The translations under genes were made by a program, and so were the position numbers. Below are positions 55,818 to 64,000 of a stretch of 64,000 bases of DNA, one piece after another. How positions within the stretch are numbered: position 1 is the first letter of the stretch; each line of letters starts with the position of its first letter. Origin of the DNA: Bolinopsis microptera (lineage: Eukaryota; Ctenophora; Tentaculata; Lobata; Bolinopsidae); contig NC_087074.1 of the NCBI RefSeq assembly GCF_026151205.1, positions 3,162,001 to 3,226,000 on the forward strand. Direction: 5' to 3'. The notes under the pieces are model-generated. The model ran no database searches. It saw only the letters and a list, made by a program, of their open reading frames with translations, and was not told the origin of the DNA.

Positions 55818-58243
55818 GTTTACTGCCGAGTTTTTGTTGGGTTGACCATTTTGTGGAAATCTACCGGATCAGGATGTCTCCATCCATTCGTGTCCCACTA
55901 AAGCTTCATCAAAAACAAGGTACATATACGTACACTTAGAACACCTTCACCATTCAACTCTACTCCAGCTTCTATCAATCACGATTTTTCACTATCACTG
56001 TTTCATACATCTCTATTGGAATTCAGCATTCTTTCAGAAACGATTGGTAGAATATTGTCTAGAACATCAGAGCTCAAGTTTAACAATTTTAGGTTAAATT
56101 TGTCAAAGTCACTAAAAATGTGACAAAATTAACTTTTCCTACCCCAACAATTTCAAGATAGTGTGTATAAATTATTATAGGCTGCTTTATTGCCTATATA
56201 AATCAATCCAAACTACGAAAAATATCTGTTAATCTGATGACGATTACCTAAGTCTAATAATAACTGATGTGACAAAGTAAACATGTTTTGCCCTATTTTG
56301 AAGATCTATAACTCTATTAGAATTCAGCATTCTTTCAGAAACGATTGGTAGAATATTGTCTAGAACATCAGAGCTCAAGTTTAACAATTTTAGATTAAAT
56401 TTGTCAAAGTCACTAAAAATGTGACAAAATTAACTTTTCCTGCCCCAACAATATCAAGATAGTGTGTTAAAATTGACATATGATGCTTAATTGCCTATAT
56501 TAATCTATCCAAACTACAAAAAAAAGATCTGTTAATCTGATGACGATTACCTAACTCTTATAATAACTGATGTGGCAAAGTAAACATGTCTTGCCTCTAT
56601 TTTGAAGATCTATAACTCTATTAGAATACTATGTAACTTTGTAATCAATGAACTAGTTATTTTGCCAGCAAGGAGCTAACAGAGTTATAATAATTTTTTT
56701 GTGACGAAATAACCCTATTTTTGACCATGTTGCGGTAGTTTAATTGTGACACTGTTAACATATTACCACCCGATAATGATTTATGTGACTGGTGCGTGGT
56801 ACTAGCAGTGTTGTTTGATCCATCTATCAATATTAGCTTGCTCACTGTGACCACGGGTTTTCTAATAGTACATAATATAAGGGGTTTAAGCTCTGGTATA
56901 TCATTATTTGTTCAATTTCACACATGTTCAGGTATCATCAAGATTATGCGACAAAGTAAACTTGTTTGTGCCTTCTGTGTTTTAATTCCTTACGACTATT
57001 ATGATATAATAACAATTCCTAGCACTTCCAGGCCATCAAATAAACCTACACTACTCAGAATTGCTTATCAGGGCCAGGGTGCCCTAAACATTCTTCACAT
57101 GTTTTCTTAAACCGTTTCAGTCACCGGCTACACCACCCAGTCTAAGTACCTTCTCTGTTCTAGCCATACCAGCCACCAGGGTCCTAGCCATACCAGCGTT
57201 CCTTACGCTCAGTACTAGCACATAACTGGTAGTCCCATAACGAGCACAATCGCCCCTACTTAACAACACTCGTCGACGCTCCCTGTACTTGTATTTTGGA
57301 CATTTACTTTACTATCAATTAATTGAGTATTAAATAACAATCAGATTAATCAATAACTAATTACCCACATTTCCAGGTCACCGTCAGTCCGAGTGTCCAT
57401 TGTGATTGCCTGAACTTCAGGTCTTACCCAGAATTACCGTGCAAACATTTATTGGCGGTTATTCGTGAGTCGAACGTTGAATGGACCGATCTTCCGCTTT
57501 CATTCAGGTAAGAAACGGATCTTGCTTCATTTAAGTAATTATGAATAACCTATTTCAGCGTAAAACTAGTTGTTTGATCATTGCATCCTCTTGTATCTGA
57601 TAAGAACGCTATGCCTATTTTGATACGGATTCTATAACAATTAATTTCATTGACACTGTATCGCACAATCCTCACCTATGCACGGATCCTGGTGCTAGCT
57701 GTTCGACTCAAGAAGTTAGTCTCCCACTAACAGTACACGATAGTCTTCCACAAGACCAGAGCGAAGAAAACAGATAAAAACACTGAGGGAGACCTAAATG
57801 CAACATTCGGAAAGCTTGCAGATCTTAGGAGCATGATCTATAAGTTCGTTTTTATTACGCTATAGTTTAGATATCTTGTATTAAGTTGAAAAGGTGTTAT
57901 TCGAGTGTTATAAAAAATGTCGATGGTTAGGCTCCTAAATTGAAAGGACAGATAGGTAGATAGGGTAAAAGGTAGAAGTATTAGGTGACCTAGAATAACA
58001 TCTGGAAATCCAAACTTTCAAGAAAATCCAAAACTTTCAAGAAACCTTAAAATAATATTGTTCAAAGCGGCTTGCAAATCATTACTAGTGTGCGAATCAC
58101 AAACCTGATGAACAATACCGTGACACAACAAAATTTGCGACTATCTGTATATTTACTCATAATTTTTTCAGTGTTTCTCCTGAAAATAGACGTGAGATGA
58201 GAGACCTTGTCTCAAGTGTTATTGATGGGATGCTTCTTCCACG
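55818..58243 (+). CDS. SWIM zinc-finger gene (partial exons)
   Basis: Exon 57377-57507 follows atttccag and ends AG|GTAAGA. It encodes VTVSPSVHCDCLNFRSYPEL then PCKHLLAVIRE, with the CxC...CxH pattern of a SWIM zinc finger. It joins in phase to 58172-58243 (SVSPENRREMRDLVSSVIDG). An open exon with good borders, 55818-55919 (LLPSFCWVDHFVEIYRIRMS), may lie upstream, but its phase does not directly fit. SWIM domains occur in MULE-type transposase-derived proteins, ZSWIM proteins and MEKK1-like kinases; the short context cannot decide between them. Further exons at either side were not identified. Confidence 0.55.
56014..56627 (+). repeat. Tandem duplication of a ~302-bp unit
   Basis: The segment beginning attcagcattctttcagaaa is repeated about 302 bp downstream and includes cagagctcaagtttaacaat, cactaaaaatgtgacaaaat and tctgatgacgattaccta. 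Divergence is low, with scattered substitutions, so it is a fairly recent duplication in the SWIM-gene region. Confidence 0.85.
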
Positions 58244-58329
58244 GTAAGTAAAATAAACTAAATAACAAAAGTAGATAGATAAAGTGAATATTTAACAAGT
58301 TAACACTTTAACACAAAGGTTAATTGATA

Positions 58330-59871
58330 AAATTAACAATCACCATGTAAACATGCGAGGTCATGAAAGCCCTGAACAACCCCCTCCTTCATGAAGAGCT
58401 GGCTAAAGTGTTCAACAAGTCTTTCGAGAAAAAAATTCACATTGAAGCAATAGGAGCAGGCATCCTTACACCACTGGCTAAGCCTGGTAAAACTCGCGGC
58501 CCAGTTAATATAAGTCGATATGACCATTGACCCTGCTAAATGTTTCTAGAAAGATCCTGTCACTGATAGTGCTAAACAGAATAGAGAGAGCTGTGGACAA
58601 CTTCACCGGACCGTTCCAAGCTGCCTACAAAGCTGGCAAGAGCTGTGCCGACCTAGTTTGGGCACAGAGCATGCTCATATCTGTAGTAATGAAGAAGGAG
58701 TTTGAATGGAACAAAGTGAGTATTGACATGTCAGCTGCCTTCAATACCATCCGCAGAGGTACAACAATCAGACTACCAGAAGCTGCAGGATGCTCCAGAG
58801 ACGATCTGAGGCTTGTACAATGTACAATACCTCATGGCTAACACCACTCTAGTAGTCAGAGTGTGTTCTACTGACTCAGAGATGTTCTCTTTCAACATAG
58901 GAGCCTCCCAAGGAGACAGCACAGCTGGTAAATTGTTTACCCTCAATCTAGCTGGAGCTGTAGTGCACATAAGAGCAGTCCTCCCCTCAAGACCCAACCC
59001 TCCGATAGCCGATAACCACATGCCTCTTGAGTCCGGCTATTCAGACGATGTAAAGAAGATTGGTGAAGATATGGAGGAGTTACAGGATATCTTTCAGATC
59101 TCCAAGAATATTCTCAGTGAATGGAGTCTCTTTGTCAATGACACAAAGACAAAGTTTACCAGAGTGTATTTAGAAGAAGTTGGTGCCTGCGACGAGTGGG
59201 ATAATGAGCTAAGAGGAAAAGAGGAGTGGATAAACGAGACGCTTCTTGGTACTAAGCTTGGATCAGAGCAGGATGTTACTAATAGAATAAATAAAGCTAA
59301 CACCGCCTTCTGGTCATTTGACAAGCTGTGGTGCCAGGGATCAGAGAGGAGTCAGATAACTGAAAGGAGAAAGATCAAACTCTACGACTCACTAGTAGTA
59401 TCAGTGCTCCTGTACAACTGCTGCTGCTGGGCCGTACCTCAGCATGTTCTAGAGTCTGTAGATGTTTTTCAGAGGAAGCACCTCAAGCGCATCCTACACA
59501 TCTATTGGCCTAGCTCAATATCTAACAAGGCCCTCTATGCTCGTACCCAGACCAGGCCCCTTTCCGAGAGAGTGGAAAAGGCACGGTGGACAATGCTAGG
59601 TCATGTTCTACGCAGTGACAACGACACGCCTGCCTACCAGTCTCTGTTATTTGCTACACTAGGATGTCAAACACTAAAGGGACGAGTGGGTAGACATAGG
59701 ACTAATTTGTATGATATTATTGTGAAAAAGGACCTATTTAAGAGACAAATTTATTTGAAAAACGAAGATGATTTTAGCAACTTAGTGAACTTAGCAAGAG
59801 ATAGAGTAGGATGGAGGAGTTTATTTACTTTGAGACATATTGAACGAATGAGTCTTCGTAAGCGTAAATAG
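58330..59871 (+). pseudogene. Non-LTR retrotransposon reverse transcriptase, 5'-truncated
   Basis: Starting about 58345 there is an upstream finger region (IEAIGAGILTPLAKPGK), a frame break near 58520, then MTLLNVSRKILSLIVLNRIE. SIDMSAAFNTI is motif A. A second break near 58830 precedes GASQGDSTAGKLF. The catalytic box reads GYSDDVKKI, that is YSDD where YADD or FADD is usual. The C-terminal part (HLKRILHIYWP, RWTMLGHVLR) is the conserved tail of this LINE type. The last frame, 58813-59871, runs to its own stop and looks the freshest of the three LINE copies. Confidence 0.85.
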
Positions 59872-59899
59872 GCCAGCACTTTGCTGAGCCTCTTTAGGT

Positions 59900-60780
59900 G
59901 CTCTTTTGTTTATAGATGTTATTATATATGTAAACATGTAAACGAACAATTTATGAATTTGTGAAAAGGTGAAATTGTGAAAATCAGTTCTTTACGTGTC
60001 AACTGTCATGTGATACAGTTTCTATGTGAAGCTGAAAAATATTATTTGTATTTTATAGCTGGACAATGACCGTTGCTAATGACCGCTGCTAATGTTATGT
60101 ATATGTTACTATCTTGCTGTTCAAATATGTGTATTGCAATGAACATATATTTTTTCGACGATGTGTCAAAACATTTAACATTCAGGCTTTCGGAGATGAC
60201 AAAGATTGACATGACGGTAACAGCAACTCGGGACGATTTGTCACTGTTGTCAACGACTTCTCGGGCAGAAAAGCGGACGGACTTCGCAGATTCGCTCCCA
60301 AAGCGAGCAAAAAAAAGCGAAAGAAGTTTCCCGAAAGGAAACTAAATTATGGTTTCGGATTAGACTCTGATTTCGAGAATGATGTATGATTTGGTCGAAT
60401 TTTATGAATTTGAATCTGATTTTTGTTTTATTTTGTTGCATCATTTATTGCTTTATTAATTTTTTCTTTTTTACAAAACTTAAGTTGTTTTCATTTTAAT
60501 ACAGTATAATGAATGAAACCATCTCCTCTTGATTCCCTGTTCTACGTAACACTTATTATGAGTCTCCGATCGCTTAAAAGAGGAAAAATGTATCTGTTCA
60601 TTGTTCAAGTAGGTCATTAAAATGGATTAGTTGCTTACCCAAATATTATATTCAGAAAAACAGCGAGCGAGCATTATTGGAATTGTTGTTAAAGCAACCT
60701 CAAACAAATTGATAGATTATTAATACACAATTGCTGTATGCTATTGTGAGTACACTTACAGCGAACCACGCTGATAGTAT
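59900..60780. other. 3' flank of the LINE copy, AT-rich
   Basis: No supported gene. It may include the 3' UTR of the element, but I see no clear tail or target duplication. Confidence 0.35.
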
Positions 60781-60784
60781 GCTA

Positions 60785-60995
60785 TAATTTCAAATAATAC
60801 TGGATATAGTGAACTGTATTTCCCAATAATACTGGAGATAAGTGTACTGTATTTTCAAATAATACTGGAGATAAGTGTACTTTATTTTCTATTAATACTA
60901 GAGATATGCGTACTGTATTTTCCAATAATACTAGAGATAAGTGTACTGTATTTTCCAATAATACTGGAGATTAGCGTACTGTATTTTCAAATAAT
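60785..60995 (+). repeat. 33-bp tandem array, about 6 copies (left array)
   Basis: The unit is aataatactggagataagtg then tactgtattttcc, the same as in the 63455-64000 array. Some copies lack one or two bases. A short (TTTGG)n run follows at 61006-61028. Confidence 0.9.
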
Positions 60996-61029
60996 ACTGG
61001 AGATTTTTGGTTTGGTTTGGTTTGGTTTC

Positions 61030-63440
61030 AAGAGCTTATACTTGCCACGTATGTCCAGGTTCATTATAATAATGCAGGACTTCTAGGCAATGAGCTTGGT
61101 TGTGGGACACACTCAACTAGGGAAGTTGAGAGGCCTCAATCAAGTCTCATTAAAGAGATATCAACAGAGTGTGAACCACTGCCAGACTTACCTTTGATTA
61201 GAGTTTGCCAGGCTCTATAAGTGTGGCAGATAGTGTCTTCTTTGTCCTATCCTTTGTCCGTGATGCTGGTAACAAACTCTTGTTGCAGGTGATGGTGACA
61301 TAAACTCATTTGCATGATTGGGTCTAGAGATGGGTCGATTGTGAAGTGTGCTATATACTTATATAAATAGGTAGTTGTGATAAATAGTACTGCTCAGTAC
61401 CGTAATTATAAAACCATTATCTGAAAACTTGTCTCAACATAGAAGATCTAAATGACATGAGGTCTAAACTGGGTCGATTAAAAGTGAGCTACAGATTAGC
61501 GGCTGGGAAAAACAAAGAGATGGAGATTAGTGATTAATACAGGTAATCAGTACAGGTGCTGAGTGAACGTATGACAGACCGTAAAATCGGAAGATTAACT
61601 GTTAATGACTAAAACACCCTAGAATTAAGTGCCACAACCATGAGGTTATAAAGAAAGAGGGTCTATAAAGACTACTAAAAGTGGGCTGAAGCTAATAACT
61701 GGTTAACTTGTCGCAATAGAGAATGAAACATATCACAACAAGGAGGGACAAATTGTCGAGAAAAATTAAAGTATCCGGTAAATATCACTATGCTGGGTAA
61801 CTCGTGATGTAGCCACGTGTTAAGAATTCCTCGTGTAGGAGGAGGTAGAATAAATAAAGTAGTGCAGGTAATTATCACGATGTTGGGTAAACGGACAGTG
61901 AAAACAAGGAGAGAAGGGTTACTAATGGCTTAAACACTAAATGCAGACTAATGAGAGTGAAGTGCTAGGCACAGAGTAAGGGGAAATTAAACTACTAAAG
62001 ATAATAAGTGGGCTGAAGATATTAACTTGAAACATGTCGCAATGGAGATTGAAACATATCACTAAAAGAGTGTGCACAAAATGAGATCCGAATATATTGA
62101 AGAATGGGGAAAACAGTAATAGTGGGATAATTATAGTGGTAAAGAGTTTACTAGAGAGTGGTCCACAAGGAGGCTACGTGGGAGAGGTTGAGGTGCATGC
62201 TGTGATGGGTGGTCAAGAGCTGTCCAGCCAAGTTTATATGGCCTAAAATAAACACACAAAGCCTACAATAGTAGTTAAGGAGCCGCCACACTGCACTTGG
62301 CCAGGCAAGTGAACGAGGAGAGATCAGTGCAGTACGGCAACATCAAAAGAACGTTTTGAATTACAGTTCAATGGTAGGCAGGGCTAGGTAGCAGCACTTT
62401 AATCACTGAGAAGAAGTCCGAAAGAAGGCCTAATTTAACATTGTTTTTAATGTGCACCGTAGTTGTGCTGTTATTCGATTGAATGTTTACACTGTGCAAA
62501 ATGAAGTCATCTTCCAGTGCCTAGCTGTAAAAAAAATGCTACGTGCGCGGAAGTGTGTGAACAAAAATACGGCACTAACTAGCGAGCATGAGCAAGGGAA
62601 ACAGGACTCAGTCGAAAAGGAGCCCTACACTAGTGTTTGTGACACTAAGGGGAGCGCAAGCGAGAGTAAAGAGGGCTAAAATTTAAGCAAGCAAATGCGC
62701 GAGCAATAAGACTCTGCCGACTTAAGTTGTAAAATAAGTGACCAAAACAGAATCTAAATTAGAAGTATATCCATATGTTAAAACTTAAAGGAGTAGCAGC
62801 TGATGAGAAGGGTGCTGATGAAAATGTAAGATGACAGATAAAAGAAAGGTGATGGCATGAGTAAAGTCATAATAAAACGTCAGCGCAGAGAAATAGTAGA
62901 TGAATTTATAAAGTAAAAGCTAAAAACTTAGAAGAGGATCATGGTTAATAATTAGTTAAAGAGTGGCAGGTTACCAGCTTTAGAAAAAATGCTTTAGTTG
63001 AAATGCTATTGAAGATGAAAGATTGCAAATAAAAGAACGTTGAAGACGTAAGTAAAGTCATAATAGATCGTTACGTAAGTAGTAAAGTCATATTAAAACT
63101 TACGTAAGTAAAGTCATATTAAAACTTAAGCGCAAAAGGAATAGCAGATGGGTTTATTAATGAAGTGATACGCCAAACCCTGATCTGACAACGTGATGTT
63201 TCCGTTACGTTGGTGTAATCGAAGTTGCGTCGGTATAATCGGAGTTGAAGTAGGGCTGAGCTGCCTTGAGTGTGCTGCTTGCTGCATGCTGGTATATCGT
63301 TTCCATCCAAGGTATAGGGGACGGGGTCTATAACTTTATTGAACTAGCCAAAATATCTCCCTAAGTCGCGCTCTCTCTCTAATTATAGAGAGAGCTGCAA
63401 TTAGAGAGAGGAGAGCTGAAAATTACAACGCACGGGAAAC
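61030..63440. repeat. Purine-rich spacer with internal duplications
   Basis: The sequence lies between two arrays of the same 33-bp repeat. It contains related segments at 61675-61740 and 61985-62060 (gtgggctgaag...aacatgtcgcaat, gaaacatatcac), and at 62775-62900, 63000-63060 and 63105-63160 (gtaaagtcataataaaacgt-like). No coding frame stands out. A CTCTCTCT/AGAGAGAG hairpin sits at 63372-63396. Confidence 0.5.
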
Positions 63441-63454
63441 TGCAAAACTGGGAC

Positions 63455-64000
63455 TGAAATAATACTGGAGATAAGTGTACTGTATTTTCCAATAATACTG
63501 GAGATAAGTGTACTGTATTTTCCAATAATACTACAGATAAGTGTACTGTATTTTCCAATAATACTAGAGATAAGTGTACTGTATTTTCCAATAATACTAC
63601 AGATAAGTGTACTGTATTTTCCAATAATACTACAGATAAGTGTACTGTATTTTCCAATAATACTGGAGATAAGTGTACTGTATTTTCCAATAATACTACA
63701 GATAAGTGTACTGTATTTTCCAATAATACTGGGGATAAGTGTACTGTATTTTCCAATAATACTAGAGATAAGTGTACTGTATTCTCCATTAATATTGGAG
63801 ATAAATGAACTGTATTTTCAAATAATACTGGAGATAAGTGTACTGTATTTTCCAATAATACTGGAGATAAGTGTACTGTATTTTCCAATAATACTGGAGA
63901 TAAATGTACTGTATTTTCCAATAATACTAGAGATAAGTGTACTGTATTCTCCATTAATATTGGAGATAAATGAACTGTATTTTCCAATATTACTGGAGAT
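63455..64000 (+). repeat. 33-bp tandem array, about 16 copies, running off the window
   Basis: The period is exactly 33 bp (for example tactgtatttt at 63841 and 63874). Variants swap ctggag, ctagag and ctacag, and a higher-order pair (attctccattaatattggag) recurs at 63781 and 63947. Since 33 is a multiple of three, the minus strand stays open as an 11-residue pseudo-repeat (ENTVHLSPVLL). Confidence 0.93.

Noticed and set aside
57113-57222. Terminal exon after tttcag (TGYTTQSKYLL)
   Set aside because: It is open and bordered by an acceptor, but ends in a stop before the SWIM exon and has no phase partner.
63379-63987. 202-residue minus-strand protein with ENTVHLSPVLL repeats
   Set aside because: The 33-bp satellite period is a multiple of three, so the frame is open by default. 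There is no start context, no conservation sign, and it continues into the array edge.

Overview
The window is animal nuclear DNA. It has AT-rich introns with GT/AG borders, metazoan gene families (WAVE/SCAR, an astacin metalloprotease, C2H2 and SWIM zinc-finger genes), tRNA-derived SINE sequence, several non-LTR retrotransposon remnants, hAT and mariner-like debris and many satellites. No bacterial operon, CRISPR array or rRNA is visible. The repeat load and gene set suggest a marine invertebrate, perhaps cnidarian-grade, but the sequence alone does not fix the phylum.

Layout. 593-1931 is a foldback transposon with homopolymeric G/C ends. 2030-13994 (+) is a WAVE/SCAR gene, 5'-incomplete, whose last intron (8349-13832) is filled by a ~174-bp satellite, a ~2-kb CTCC-rich polypyrimidine tract, and the same satellite inverted. 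15404-17862 (-) is a seven-exon secreted astacin; the 3' splice site of its Met-turn exon is repeated about six times in 54-bp steps. 17863-26400 is repeats: dispersed families, a second copy of the G/C-ended element (20862-22103) and a duplicated retrotransposon ORF1 block. 26404-27183 (+) is an intronless gene for a secreted protein with two PLAT-like domains. 27200-42340 is mostly transposon debris: hAT fragments, a LINE at 30390-31661, a SINE at 32278-32566 with a 10-bp target duplication, a heptamer array at 36391-36631 and a second LINE on the minus strand at 40416-42340.

42534-42587 may be a first coding exon. 43751-44272 is a decamer minisatellite. 47308-53281 (+) is a nine-exon C2H2 zinc-finger gene with an apparent alternative first exon (48308-48397). 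One of its introns contains a small membrane-protein gene on the opposite strand (50083-50415). 54043-54999 is a mariner-type foldback element. 55818-58243 holds exons of a SWIM zinc-finger gene, followed by a third LINE at 58330-59871. The window ends in two arrays of one 33-bp repeat (60785-60995 and 63455-64000).

The strongest leads are the astacin splice-site/Met-turn array, the satellite-polypyrimidine-inverted-satellite structure in the WAVE intron, and the G/C-ended foldback family with 8-9-bp target duplications. Several single-base frame breaks in well-conserved exons suggest residual sequencing or assembly error.
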